Shown piece after piece: positions 26,286 to 34,978 of a stretch of DNA of 64,000 nt. Position numbers and translations under genes: made by a program. Numbering within the stretch: position 1 is the stretch's first letter; every line of letters starts with the position of its first letter. The notes beneath the pieces were generated by a model that saw nothing but the letters and a program-made list of their open reading frames with translations, was not told where the DNA came from and made no database searches. The stretch comes from Kibdelosporangium philippinense (GTDB lineage: Bacteria > Actinomycetota > Actinomycetes > Mycobacteriales > Pseudonocardiaceae), in assembly GCF_021390435.2 (NCBI RefSeq), contig NZ_JAJVCN010000004.1, forward strand, positions 1 through 64,000. The letters are read 5' to 3'.

Positions 26286-26759
26286 ATGAGATGCCCGTTC
26301 TGCCGGCACTCCGACTCTCGGGTCGTCGACTCACGGGAGGTCGACGAGGGTCAAGTGATCCGGCGCAGGCGGTCGTGCTCGAGCTGTGGCCGTCGCTTCA
26401 CCACCGTCGAGGAGGCCGTGCTCGCGGTGGTCAAACGCTCTGGGGTGACCGAACCGTTCAGCCGGGACAAGGTCGTCCGCGGTGTGCAGCGCGCCTGCCA
26501 GGGAAGGCCGGTGGACGAGGACGCGTTGCAACAACTGGCACACAAAGTCGAGGAGACCATCCGGTCGAGCGGCGCCGCCGAGATCCCGAGCCACGAAGTG
26601 GGGCTCGCCATCCTCGGCCCGTTGCGCGAGCTCGACGAGGTCGCCTACCTGAGGTTCGCGAGTGTGTACCGCTCGTTCACATCGGTTGAGGATTTCGAGA
26701 AGGAGATCGCGGATCTGAAGGAAGCGATCGCCAGGCGCGTGGAGACGGAGCAGAAGTGA
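26286..26759 (+). CDS. nrdR: Transcriptional repressor NrdR
   Basis: 157 residues. A zinc ribbon has Cys3, Cys6 (RCPFC) and a second pair in RSCSSCGRRF. An ATP-cone domain follows (VVKRSGVTEPFSRDKVVRGV) that senses ATP/dATP. It represses ribonucleotide reductase genes. ATG 26286 chosen because the protein must begin with the zinc ribbon; GAAGAGGTG precedes it. Its stop overlaps the nrdJ GTG (GTGA). Confidence 0.96.
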   Translation: MRCPFCRHSDSRVVDSREVDEGQVIRRRRSCSSCGRRFTTVEEAVLAVVKRSGVTEPFSRDKVVRGVQRACQGRPVDEDALQQLAHKVEETIRSSGAAEIPSHEVGLAILGPLRELDEVAYLRFASVYRSFTSVEDFEKEIADLKEAIARRVETEQK

Positions 26760-29674
26760 CGACCCGTAAGACGCGCGCACGCAGCACAAAGAATTCGGTG
26801 CAACCGGATCGGACGGGTACCCCGGCCGTGGCCGCGCCAGTTATCGCGAGTGATGAGGGAGAGGGACTGGTCATGACGGAGACGGTGGGTGTGCCCGCTG
26901 GGGGAGATCAGCAGGTCAAGGGCCTGCGGATGCAGCGGGTCTACACGACCGAGGGAGTGCACCCCTACGACGCGGTCACGTGGGAGCACCGCGACGTGGT
27001 GATGACCAACTGGCGTGACGGATCGGTGAACTTCGAGCAGCGCGGCGTCGAGTTCCCCGACTTCTGGTCGGTCAACGCGGTCAACATCGTTACCAGCAAG
27101 TACTTCCGTGGCGCGGTGGGCTCGTCGGTGCGGGAGAGCAGCCTGCGCCAGCTGATCGACCGGGTGGCCAAGAAGTACGTCGCCGCCGGTCTCGAGCACG
27201 ACTACTTCGCGTCGCCCAAGGACGCCGAGATCTTCGAGCACGAGCTCACCTACATGCTGCTGCACCAGGTGTTCAGCTTCAACTCGCCGGTCTGGTTCAA
27301 CGTCGGCACCGCGTCGCCGCAGCAGGTCAGCGCCTGCTTCATCCTGTCGGTCGACGACACCATGGAGTCGATCCTCAACTGGTACAAGGAAGAGGGGCTG
27401 ATCTTCAAGGGCGGCTCCGGCGCGGGTCTGAACCTCTCCCGGATCCGTTCGTCCAAGGAACTGCTGTCCTCCGGCGGCACAGCCTCCGGCCCAGTCTCGT
27501 TCATGCGTGGCGCGGACGCGTCCGCCGGGACGATCAAGTCCGGTGGCGCGACCCGTCGTGCGGCCAAGATGGTCGTGCTGGACGTGGACCACCCGGACGT
27601 CGAGGAGTTCATCGAGACCAAGGCCAAGGAAGAAGCCAAGATCCGCGTCCTGCGTGACGCCGGCTTCGACATGGACCTCGGTGGCAAGGACATCACCTCG
27701 GTCCAGTACCAGAACGCCAACAACTCGATCCGTGTGTCCGACGAGTTCATGCACGCGGTTGAGAACGACGGCAAGTTCGGCCTGCGTGCCCGCGGCACCG
27801 GCGAAGTAATCGAAGATGTCGAGGCCAAGCAGCTGTTCCGCAAACTGGCCAAGGCCGCGTGGGAGTGTGCCGACCCAGGCATCCAGTACGACAGCACGAT
27901 CAACGACTGGCACACCTGCCCGGAGTCGGGCCGGATCACCGCGTCGAACCCGTGCAGCGAGTACATGCACCTGGACAACTCCAGCTGCAACCTCGCGTCG
28001 CTGAACCTGATGAAGTTCCTGCGTGAGGACGGCACGTTCGACGCGCAGACCTTCGTCAAGGCGGTCGAGTTCGTGATCACCGCGATGGACATCTCGATCT
28101 GCTTCGCGGACTTCCCGACCGAGCCGATCGCGGACACCACCCGCAAGTTCCGTCAGCTGGGCATCGGTTACGCCAACCTCGGCGCGCTGCTCATGGCGAC
28201 CGGTCACGCGTACGACTCCGAAGGCGGCCGCTCGCTCGCCGCGGCGATCACCTCGCTGATGAACGGCGTCGCGTACCGTCGCTCCGCCGAGCTCGCCGGT
28301 GTCGTCGGCCCGTACGAGGGCTACGCCCGCAACGCCGAGCCGCACATCCGCGTGATCCGTAAGCACGCCGCGGCCAACGACCTGATCCGCACACTGGCCA
28401 AGGACGACACCGCGATCCAGCGCATCGCCGGCGAGGAATGGCGCCGTGGCCTGGAGATCGGTGTCCGCGACGGATGGCGCAACGCGCAGGCGTCCGTGCT
28501 CGCGCCGACCGGCACCATCGGCCTGATGATGGACTGCGACACGACCGGTATCGAGCCGGACCTCGCGCTGGTCAAGTTCAAGAAACTGGTCGGCGGCGGC
28601 TCGATGCAGATCGTCAACCAGACCGTGCCGCGCGCGCTGAAGGCACTGGGATACCAGGACGAGCAGGTCGAAGCGATCGTCGAGTTCGTCTCCGAGCACG
28701 GCCACGTCGTCGACGCGCCCGGCCTGCGCCGCGAGCACTACGAGGTGTTCGACTGCGCGATGGGCGAGCGCTCGATCGCGCCGATGGGCCACGTCCGCAT
28801 GATGGCCGCGGTGCAGCCGTTCATCTCGGGCGCGATCTCCAAGACGGTCAACATGCCGGAAGCGGCGACCATCGAGGACGTCGAGGAGATCTACTTCCAG
28901 GGCTGGAAGCTCGGCCTGAAGGCGCTCGCGATCTACCGCGACAACTGCAAGGTCGGCCAGCCGCTGTCGGCGGGCAAGTCCGCCCGCACGGACAAGGGTG
29001 CGGAGAAGGAGACGGTCGTCGAGTACCGGCCGGTCCGCAAGCGCCTGCCGAAGAAGCGTCCGTCGCAGACGGTGTCGTTCACCGTCGGTGGCGCGGAGGG
29101 ATACCTGCACGCGGGCTCGTACCCCGACGACGGCCTCGGCGAGATCTTCGTCAAGCTGGGCAAGCAGGGTTCGACCCTCGCCGGTGTGATGGACGCGTTC
29201 TCAATGTCCATTTCGGTCGGTCTGCAGTACGGAATTCCGTTGGAGTTCTACGTTTCGAAGTTCCAGAACCTGCGCTTCGAACCGGCTGGCATGACCGACG
29301 ACCCGGACGTGCGGATCGCGACCAGCGTGCTCGACTACCTGTTCCGCAGGCTGGCGCTGGACTACCTGCCGTTCGAGAAGCGGGCCCAACTGGGCATCTA
29401 CACGGCGGACGAGCGTTCCGCACAGGTCGCCAGCGACTACGGCTCGTCCGATGTGGACATCGAAGGCATGCGGTCCACTGTGGAGGCGTCAACGGCCGCG
29501 GCTCCCGCGCCGAAGAAGGAGATCGAGAAGGCACACAGCTCGACCGAGCTCCTCGAACTCCAGCTCGGCACGGTTGCTGACGCTCCGCTGTGCATGACCT
29601 GTGGAACGAAGATGCGTCCCGCTGGTTCGTGCTACGTCTGCGAGGGCTGCGGCTCCACCTCCGGCTGCAGCTGA
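26756..29674 (+). CDS. nrdJ: Vitamin B12-dependent (class II) ribonucleotide reductase
   Basis: A 972-residue enzyme that makes deoxyribonucleotides using adenosylcobalamin. Family blocks: FSFNSPVWFNVGT, GGSGAGLNLSRIRSSKE, NPCSEYMHLDNSSCNLASLN (active-site Asn/Cys/Glu loop) and APTGTIGLMMDCDTTGIEP. The C-terminus has paired cysteines (CMTCGTKM ... CYVCEGCGS) for redox or zinc. The GTG start overlaps nrdR, so the two are coupled; an internal ATG at 26873 is an alternative. Ends at a strong terminator. Confidence 0.96.
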   Translation: MTTRKTRARSTKNSVQPDRTGTPAVAAPVIASDEGEGLVMTETVGVPAGGDQQVKGLRMQRVYTTEGVHPYDAVTWEHRDVVMTNWRDGSVNFEQRGVEFPDFWSVNAVNIVTSKYFRGAVGSSVRESSLRQLIDRVAKKYVAAGLEHDYFASPKDAEIFEHELTYMLLHQVFSFNSPVWFNVGTASPQQVSACFILSVDDTMESILNWYKEEGLIFKGGSGAGLNLSRIRSSKELLSSGGTASGPVSFMRGADASAGTIKSGGATRRAAKMVVLDVDHPDVEEFIETKAKEEAKIRVLRDAGFDMDLGGKDITSVQYQNANNSIRVSDEFMHAVENDGKFGLRARGTGEVIEDVEAKQLFRKLAKAAWECADPGIQYDSTINDWHTCPESGRITASNPCSEYMHLDNSSCNLASLNLMKFLREDGTFDAQTFVKAVEFVITAMDISICFADFPTEPIADTTRKFRQLGIGYANLGALLMATGHAYDSEGGRSLAAAITSLMNGVAYRRSAELAGVVGPYEGYARNAEPHIRVIRKHAAANDLIRTLAKDDTAIQRIAGEEWRRGLEIGVRDGWRNAQASVLAPTGTIGLMMDCDTTGIEPDLALVKFKKLVGGGSMQIVNQTVPRALKALGYQDEQVEAIVEFVSEHGHVVDAPGLRREHYEVFDCAMGERSIAPMGHVRMMAAVQPFISGAISKTVNMPEAATIEDVEEIYFQGWKLGLKALAIYRDNCKVGQPLSAGKSARTDKGAEKETVVEYRPVRKRLPKKRPSQTVSFTVGGAEGYLHAGSYPDDGLGEIFVKLGKQGSTLAGVMDAFSMSISVGLQYGIPLEFYVSKFQNLRFEPAGMTDDPDVRIATSVLDYLFRRLALDYLPFEKRAQLGIYTADERSAQVASDYGSSDVDIEGMRSTVEASTAAAPAPKKEIEKAHSSTELLELQLGTVADAPLCMTCGTKMRPAGSCYVCEGCGSTSGCS

Positions 29675-29686
29675 CCGTCTGGTTTC

Positions 29687-29729
29687 GGGCGGGGTGCAAA
29701 CCGGGTTCGGTTGGCACCCCGCCCTTTTT
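29687..29729 (+). terminator. Rho-independent terminator of nrdRJ
   Basis: GGGCGGGGTGC (29687-29697) pairs with GCACCCCGCCC (29714-29724) and is followed by five Ts. Confidence 0.9.
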
Positions 29730-29757
29730 CGCTTGTCCCGCCGACGACACTGATTAC

Positions 29758-30267
29758 ATGACGTACGTCCTGGCGGGCTACCGCGTTGCCTCCCGAGAGG
29801 CTCGGCCAGACTGGCAGGAAGCTGGCCTGCCCAACACCGAGCTGGTCTCGATGAGTGATTGTGTCGTCGACCTGCTCACGGTGGATTCGCAGGAGTGGAA
29901 CGACTGGTTCGGCGACGTGGAGTCGGCGCGTGTTCAGGCGAACCGGGCTGGCCTGCATGTGCTTGGGGTGGGGATCGCCGAATCGGATATTCCGGCCTTC
30001 GGTTTGCCTGAACGGCGGACGTCCATCCCTGACGGCCAATTGCTTGGTTTCGAGCTGGTTGGTCATGACTGCGGCACCTGGCACACCTGGACCTGCCTTG
30101 GTGGTCTTGTCCGTGATGTCGAGCAGGCGACCGGCGTTCGTCCTGGGCAATGGGGCTTGATCCAGGACGAGCGGCAAGCGCGCCGTGCCGCGGACTGGCT
30201 GACGGCTTCCAACCTCGGCGACCCCAAGGTTTTCCATTGGGTCGCGGCCATGCTGTTCGCCGTCTGA
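29758..30267 (+). CDS. Hypothetical protein
   Basis: 169 residues starting at ATG 29758 (MTYVLAGYRVAS). Soluble, Trp-rich near the middle and end (HDCGTWHTWTCLGGLV, FHWVAAMLFAV). No motif I recognise. Transcribed on its own between the nrdRJ terminator and a toxin-antitoxin pair; an earlier in-frame start would run into the terminator. Confidence 0.65.
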   Translation: MTYVLAGYRVASREARPDWQEAGLPNTELVSMSDCVVDLLTVDSQEWNDWFGDVESARVQANRAGLHVLGVGIAESDIPAFGLPERRTSIPDGQLLGFELVGHDCGTWHTWTCLGGLVRDVEQATGVRPGQWGLIQDERQARRAADWLTASNLGDPKVFHWVAAMLFAV

Positions 30268-30311
30268 ATACCCTGCGCGCAGTATCGCACCCTCGCACCC
30301 ACCAAAACTTC

Positions 30312-30328
30312 TGTCTAGACTGTCTAGA
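30312..30328. promoter_or_regulatory. Likely operator of the Phd/VapC pair
   Basis: TGTCTAGA occurs twice in direct repeat (30312-30319 and 30321-30328). Each carries the palindrome TCTAGA, nine bases apart, 23 bp before the antitoxin start. Antitoxins of this type usually bind such sites cooperatively. Confidence 0.55.
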
Positions 30329-30350
30329 TGGTGAGCTGAGGAGCGTGGGG

Positions 30351-30605
30351 ATGAGCGGACATTGGCAGTTACAGGAGGCCAAGCAGCGGTTCAGCGAGCT
30401 GATCAGGTCGGTCGAGACCGACGGTCCGCAGTTCGTGACGAGACATGGAGAGGAAGTCGCAGTGGTCATCGACGTCGCCGAGTACCGGCGTCTTCGAGGT
30501 GGTGGGGACTTCAAGGCGTTCCTGCAGGCAGCACCCGACGTGGACCTGGAGGTTCGCCGGCCGTCGGCGCCTGCTCGAGCAATCGACTTTGGTGAGGGTG
30601 AGTGA
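30351..30605 (+). CDS. Antitoxin, Phd/YefM family
   Basis: 84 residues. The N-terminal Phd fold WQLQEAKQRFSELIRSVETDGPQ and FVTRHGEEVAVVIDVAEYRRLR should bind DNA and repress the pair. The C-terminal tail, rich in Ala/Pro/Arg and ending in acidic residues, should wrap the toxin. ATG 30351 follows AGGAGCGTGGGG. The stop overlaps the toxin GTG by four bases. Confidence 0.88.
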   Translation: MSGHWQLQEAKQRFSELIRSVETDGPQFVTRHGEEVAVVIDVAEYRRLRGGGDFKAFLQAAPDVDLEVRRPSAPARAIDFGEGE

Positions 30606-31012
30606 GCTTTCTTCTCGACACGAACGTCGTGTCGGAAATCCGCAAGAAAGTCCCGAACCCCGGCGTAGCCGCGTGGTTCGCGTCTGTGCGGGCGGGCGAG
30701 TTGTTTCTGAGCGCGCTGGTCGTCGGTGAGATCAGACAGGGTGTCTCACGGCTGGCCCGCCGTGACTCCGCCCGGGCCGAAGTCTTCGAGCAGTGGCTCC
30801 GCCAGTTGGTCGACGTTTACGGCGACCGGATCGTCCCGGTGACGGCGGAAGTGGCTGAGGTGTGGGGACGCCTCAACGTCGCCGATCCGCTGCCGGTCGT
30901 CGACGGACTGCTGGCCGCCACCGCGCTGGTGCACGACTGGACCTTAGTGACGCGGAACGTCGACGACATCGCTTCAACCGGTGTACGTCTCGTCAACCCC
31001 TTCGCCGAATAA
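30602..31012 (+). CDS. PIN-domain toxin, VapC/FitB family
   Basis: 136-residue ribonuclease toxin. Acidic PIN residues are visible in LLDTNVVSE (first Asp), ALVVGEIRQG (Glu), DGLLAATAL (Asp) and TRNVDD (Asp). Coupled to the antitoxin by GTGA. Its last 39 bp overlap the convergent gene ending at 30974. Confidence 0.9.
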   Translation: MSFLLDTNVVSEIRKKVPNPGVAAWFASVRAGELFLSALVVGEIRQGVSRLARRDSARAEVFEQWLRQLVDVYGDRIVPVTAEVAEVWGRLNVADPLPVVDGLLAATALVHDWTLVTRNVDDIASTGVRLVNPFAE

Positions 31013-31522
31013 CGGTTCGTAAGCCGTGTTCTCCGGGGTGAAGATCAGGACGTAATCCTTGCCTGGCCCGGTCGCGACTTCACGAAGGCGGGCAAGGACT
31101 TCAGCCTCGGTCGGCAAGGTGAGGCCGAGGGCCGCGGCGGCGCGGTCCCGCCGCTCCGGCAAGTCTGGCTCGTCTTCCAGGAACTCGGCTGCGGCCTCGG
31201 CGCTCTCCTCCGCGGTGAAACCGGGGCAGTCACGCCACCAGGGCACGACCAGCAGGAGACGCAGCAGCTCCGGCAGGCCAATCGCGACAAGACCCGCGCT
31301 GCCTTCGGAATCCGCGTACAGCACAGGGCGTTCCTCGCCGCCGTCCCCGCAGAAGAAGAACGTGCCTCCGGAGCCGTCTCCTGCGAAACCTTCCAACGCC
31401 GCACCCGACGCGAGATGGACCTCCTCGACGTGCTCGCTCCGGTCAAGCTCGAAGTCGCCCGGCCACGCCAGGAACGTGGCAGCGTCCTTGTGTTCAGTGA
31501 TAGCCAAGATCAACGATTGCAT
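30974..31522 (-). CDS. Hypothetical acidic protein
   Basis: 182 residues from an ATG at 31522 (MQSLILAITEHKDAATF). Acidic, with a central Gly/Phe-rich strand region (DGSGGTFFFCGDGGEERPVLY) and a helical C-terminal part (ESAEAAAEFLEDEPDLPERR). The general look is of SMI1/KNR4-type immunity proteins, but I cannot confirm that. The longer upstream frame is only the tandem-repeat array read through, so I start at 31522. Confidence 0.6.
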   Translation of the reverse strand: MQSLILAITEHKDAATFLAWPGDFELDRSEHVEEVHLASGAALEGFAGDGSGGTFFFCGDGGEERPVLYADSEGSAGLVAIGLPELLRLLLVVPWWRDCPGFTAEESAEAAAEFLEDEPDLPERRDRAAAALGLTLPTEAEVLARLREVATGPGKDYVLIFTPENTAYEPLFGEGVDETYTG

Positions 31523-31529
31523 GGGGCAC

Positions 31530-31846
31530 CATAGCCTTGCGCACCTGATTCGAAGTGACGGCACCGTAGATGTCCTTGGGCGGCCGGATCCGGGTGGCGG
31601 ACCGTAGCCTCGCGCTCCCATCGCAGTGGCGCGTTGTAGCTTTGAATGGCCGGATCGCGGTGGCGCGCCATAGCTTTTGGGCGGCCGGATCGCGGTGGCG
31701 GACCGTGGCTTTGGACTACACGATTGGAGTGATGCACCACAGCCTCGACTGCCCGATCGCAGTGGCGGCACCACAGATAGCCGTGGACCGCCTGATCGAA
31801 GTGGCGGACCGTAGCCGTCGACTGCCCGATCGAAGTGTTCGAAGCC
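31530..31846. repeat. Degenerate tandem-repeat array, about nine 32-38 bp units
   Basis: Units begin with variants of CGTAGCCTTGG and contain CCGGATCGCGGTGGCGGAC. Starts are near 31530, 31565, 31603, 31635, 31669, 31704, 31738, 31772 and 31810. The array fills the space between the divergent hypothetical gene (start 31522) and the ECF41 sigma gene. No steady reading frame is kept because unit lengths vary, so it is probably non-coding. Confidence 0.8.
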
Positions 31847-31921
31847 GAGTTTGGAACCGAGCGGCGAGCTAATTCGTTGCCGAAGTGGAAGGCGTGCGGG
31901 TGGCAGCGCAGCGGTGGTCGG

Positions 31922-32794
31922 ATGACTGAGCTGTTCGAGGGCCAGCGGGCCCGGATGTTCAACATCGCCTACCGCATGCTGGGGTCGGTCGCCGAAGCGG
32001 AAGACGTCGTGCAGGACGCGTTCCTCAGATGGCACGGCGCGGATCAATCCAAAATCGCCACCCCACCGGCCTGGCTGACGAAGGTCGTCACAAACCTCTG
32101 CCTGACAAGGCTTTCATCCGCCCGCGCACGACGGGAACAGTACGTCGGGCCGTGGCTGCCGGAACCGGTGCCGACCGCTGATGGCGCGTTGGGTCCATTG
32201 GAGACGGTGGAGCAGCGTGAACTCGTCTCGCTGGGTGTGCTGGTGGTCTTGGAACGGTTGACGCCGCCGGAGCGCGCCGTGTTCGTGCTGCGCGAGGCGT
32301 TCGGGCATCAACATCGGGAGATCGCCGAGATTCTCGACATCGATGAGGCTCACTCGCGGCAACTCCACAGCCGGGCCCGCAGGCACGTCGCCGACGCGCG
32401 CAAGCGTTTCCCCGCCGATCGGGCTCGGCATGAGGAGATCGTGCGCCGGTTCCTCGATGCAACTTTGCGAGGCGATGTCAAGGGTCTCGAGCAATTTCTT
32501 GCTGATGATGTTGTTTCGTGGGCCGACGGCGGCGGGAAAGTCACTGCCGCGCGACGGCCGATCGTCGGCAAGGCCAAAGTTCTGCGCTATATGCTGGGGT
32601 TTCAGCGGCGGCCTGAGCTCAAGGAAATCAGCGCCGAAATCGCGGAGATCAACGGCCAGCCCGCCTGGGTGCTGAGTTGGAACCATATGACCGCCGTGTT
32701 CGTTGCCGAGATGGAAGGCGAGCGGGTGGCGGCGCTGCGTGCGATCCTGAACCCGGACAAGCTGCGAGCTGTCACGAACTGGCGCCCTGTTTAG
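31922..32794 (+). CDS. ECF41-family RNA polymerase sigma factor
   Basis: 290 residues. Region 2 (FNIAYRMLGSVAEAEDVVQDAFLRW truncated here to its core AYRMLGSVAEAEDVVQDAF) and region 4 (HREIAEILDIDEAHSRQLHSR) flank the linker motif WLPEPV at residues 78-83, diagnostic of ECF41. The C-terminal NTF2/SnoaL-like extension carries DGGGK and ends with NPDKL (277-281), which controls activity in cis instead of an anti-sigma factor. The oxidoreductase gene just downstream is the usual target of this group. Confidence 0.93.
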   Translation: MTELFEGQRARMFNIAYRMLGSVAEAEDVVQDAFLRWHGADQSKIATPPAWLTKVVTNLCLTRLSSARARREQYVGPWLPEPVPTADGALGPLETVEQRELVSLGVLVVLERLTPPERAVFVLREAFGHQHREIAEILDIDEAHSRQLHSRARRHVADARKRFPADRARHEEIVRRFLDATLRGDVKGLEQFLADDVVSWADGGGKVTAARRPIVGKAKVLRYMLGFQRRPELKEISAEIAEINGQPAWVLSWNHMTAVFVAEMEGERVAALRAILNPDKLRAVTNWRPV

Positions 32795-32796
32795 TC
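32770..32796 (+). promoter_or_regulatory. Candidate ECF41 promoter for the oxidoreductase
   Basis: TGTCACG, 16 bases, then AGTC resembles the ECF41 consensus TGTCACA-n16-CGTC with one mismatch in each half. It lies inside the end of the sigma gene. Its spacing puts the transcript start at or next to ATG 32805, so the message would be leaderless. Confidence 0.5.
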
Positions 32797-32804
32797 AGAC
32801 AGTC

Positions 32805-33806
32805 ATGACAGTCGTGATCCTTGGCGCTGGCTACGCTGGCCTGAGCGCCGCCGGTGTTCTACGCCGCGCCGACGTGGACCATGTCCTGGTCAACCGGACC
32901 GACTACTTCGTCGAACGAGTCCGGCTGCACCAGGTTGCCGCTGGCCAGGACGTCAGGCATTGGCCGCTCGAAGGCCTGGTCGTGGGCACGGTCGATGGCC
33001 TCGACTTGCAGAACAAGGTTGTGCACGTCGGACCGCGCGAGATTCCGTACGACACCCTCGTGTACGCCCTGGGCAGCAGCGCTGACCTGGACTCCGTGCC
33101 CGGTGTTCGCGAGCACGCCTTCGCGGTGGCGGACCTGGAGTTGGCCAGCAAGCTGCGGGCCCAGGCGCTGGACGAGGTCGTGGTGGTCGGCGCCGGGCTG
33201 ACGGGTATCGAGACGGCGGCCGAGCTGGCCGAGACCGGCGTGCACGTCACCCTCGTCGCCGACGGGCCGGTCGGGGGTTGGCTGTCTGCGCGGGCCCAGA
33301 AGTACCTGATGAGGGCGTTGGCCAGGATGGGCGTCGCCGTGCGGAGGGGTCGTGTCGTCAGGGTCGGGCCGGACACGCTGCAGTTGGGCAGTGGCGAGGA
33401 GCTGTTCGGCACCGTCGTGTGGGCGGCTGGGTTCCGGGTGCCGGATCTGGCGCGCGCGGCTGGGCTCGAGGTGGATGAAACGGGCCGGATCGTGGTTGAT
33501 GACTGGCTGCGGTCGGTGTCGCATCCCGACGTGTACGCGATCGGCGACGCCGCGACGGGCACGCGGATGTCTTGCCAGACGGGGCTGCCGATGGGCAAGT
33601 ACGTCGGCAAGCTGATCGCGGGCCGGACGGCGAAACCCGTCAGGATCCGTTACGTCTGGCAGAACATCAGCCTTGGCCGCCGGGACGGCGTCAGTCAGTT
33701 CACCCGGGCGGATGACAGTCCACTGTGGGCTGTAATGACGGGGAGAATGTCGGCTTGGTTCAAGGAAATCATTACTCGCGCAGCAGCTCGGTCAGCGCGT
33801 CGTTGA
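32805..33806 (+). CDS. FAD/NAD(P)-dependent oxidoreductase (NDH-2-like)
   Basis: 333 residues. FAD-binding ILGAGYAGLSAAG at the N-terminus, a second nucleotide-binding motif VVVVGAGLTGIETAAELAE near residue 126, and the FAD-contacting YAIGDAATG near 245. It belongs to the type II NADH dehydrogenase-like group often found beside ECF41 sigma genes. Substrate unknown. Its 3' end overlaps the convergent macrodomain gene by 35 bp. Confidence 0.85.
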   Translation: MTVVILGAGYAGLSAAGVLRRADVDHVLVNRTDYFVERVRLHQVAAGQDVRHWPLEGLVVGTVDGLDLQNKVVHVGPREIPYDTLVYALGSSADLDSVPGVREHAFAVADLELASKLRAQALDEVVVVGAGLTGIETAAELAETGVHVTLVADGPVGGWLSARAQKYLMRALARMGVAVRRGRVVRVGPDTLQLGSGEELFGTVVWAAGFRVPDLARAAGLEVDETGRIVVDDWLRSVSHPDVYAIGDAATGTRMSCQTGLPMGKYVGKLIAGRTAKPVRIRYVWQNISLGRRDGVSQFTRADDSPLWAVMTGRMSAWFKEIITRAAARSARR

Positions 33807-34308
33807 ATACCTCGAAGGCGGCCGCGTCGAACAGCACGAATCGAACGGCCGTGATACTTGACGTTTCCGTGGCGAGAACCGTTGTCAACGCGATCTCGGC
33901 GGCGGATTTCACCGGCCATCGGAAGATGCCGGTGGATATCGCCGGGAAGGCGATCGTCTTCGCGCCAAGGGAATCCGCCACTTGAAGCGAGTTGCTGTGA
34001 CAGGCCGCCAGCAAATCGGATCGGTCTTCATCCTTCGACCACACTGGGCCGACCGTGTGCACGACCCACTTGGCGGGCAACCGGCCCGCGGTGGTTGCCA
34101 CAGCTTGGCCGGTTGGCAGGCCGCGGCCGTATTTGCTCGCGCGCAGGGCTCGGCAGTCGGCCAGGATTTCCGGGCCGCCCTTGCGGTGGATCGCGCCGTC
34201 GACGCCGCCTCCGCCAAGCAATGACGAATTCGCGGCGTTCACAACGACATCCGTTTCCTGCTCGGTGATGTCGCCCTGGACGAGCTGGATATTCCGCGCC
34301 GAAACCAT
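33772..34308 (-). CDS. Macrodomain protein, O-acetyl-ADP-ribose deacetylase type
   Basis: 178 residues covering one macrodomain. The N-terminal VQGDITEQETDVVVNAANSS and GGGGVDGAIH form the ADP-ribose pocket. AFPAISTGIFRWP is the second conserved loop. Such enzymes remove ADP-ribose from proteins or O-acetyl-ADP-ribose. An ADP-ribosylglycohydrolase remnant lies 700 bp away, so ADP-ribose turnover may be a local theme. Confidence 0.93.
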   Translation of the reverse strand: MVSARNIQLVQGDITEQETDVVVNAANSSLLGGGGVDGAIHRKGGPEILADCRALRASKYGRGLPTGQAVATTAGRLPAKWVVHTVGPVWSKDEDRSDLLAACHSNSLQVADSLGAKTIAFPAISTGIFRWPVKSAAEIALTTVLATETSSITAVRFVLFDAAAFEVFNDALTELLRE

Positions 34309-34331
34309 GTCTTGAGGCTAGCCTGACGGCC

Positions 34332-34961
34332 ATGCGCACATCGTCCGATTTTCAGCTCCGCATCGTGACGTCCGGCCCCGGCAGCTTGGTCGAGGTCCGT
34401 CCGATGGTGGCCGGAGCGGACGTCATCGCGCAGGCTGACAATGACTTTCCGGGTGCGGACCCGATTTCCGTCCTGCTTGCCCTGCAGGCAGGCGACGAAC
34501 CACACGAAGTGCGGCTGGCCGAAGCGGAATGCACCGAGTTGTGCTGTGGCGCGCTGCACGTGACCATTCGGCGTGATGCCGACCAAGTGGTTTGGGGGCC
34601 GTGGCGCAACACTTCGGACACGGGCACGGAGTTCGAAGAAGTGCGCTTTGACGCCGTGGCTTATGACGCGGAACTTCGTCGTGTGACTGAGGATCACAGC
34701 TGGGAGTGGCCCGCACGCACGGTCGCGCGTCTGCTCGAAGCCGAGCTGCGCCAGCACGGCGATCACTTCGCTGCATGGGATTGCGAACTCAACGGAGTCA
34801 ACTGCCTTGATGGGGTCGTTGTCGTTTTCACGTATCGAGCCAACCAGCGGTTCCGGATCGACTTCGTGCTCACCGATCGGCCACCGGCCGAGCAGGTCGT
34901 AGGACTCGCCGGGCTTGTCCTCGCGGGCGACCCGCGCAAGCTAGGCAAGGCGATTGGGTAG
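34332..34961 (+). CDS. Hypothetical protein
   Basis: 209 residues, soluble and acidic. Blocks AEAECTELCCGALHVTIRRD and VWGPWRNTSD in the first half, WEWPARTVARLLEAELRQH in the second. Similar proteins seem common in actinomycetes, but no function is known to me. It begins 24 bp from the divergent macrodomain start and ends 17 bp before the ADP-ribosylglycohydrolase remnant, so the last two are probably co-transcribed. Confidence 0.7.
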   Translation: MRTSSDFQLRIVTSGPGSLVEVRPMVAGADVIAQADNDFPGADPISVLLALQAGDEPHEVRLAEAECTELCCGALHVTIRRDADQVVWGPWRNTSDTGTEFEEVRFDAVAYDAELRRVTEDHSWEWPARTVARLLEAELRQHGDHFAAWDCELNGVNCLDGVVVVFTYRANQRFRIDFVLTDRPPAEQVVGLAGLVLAGDPRKLGKAIG

Positions 34962-34978
34962 CTCTAGGATTGGCAGTG

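Noticed and set aside
26645..29110. 821-codon minus-strand frame opposite nrdJ
   Set aside because: Antisense shadow of the conserved reductase; no recognisable domains.
31530..31846. Repeat array considered as a CRISPR
   Set aside because: Units are contiguous and degenerate, with no constant repeat alternating with unique spacers, and no cas genes are present.
31523..32047. Upstream extension of the gene ending at 30974
   Set aside because: It simply translates the tandem-repeat array and runs antisense to the ECF41 gene; unit lengths do not keep a frame.
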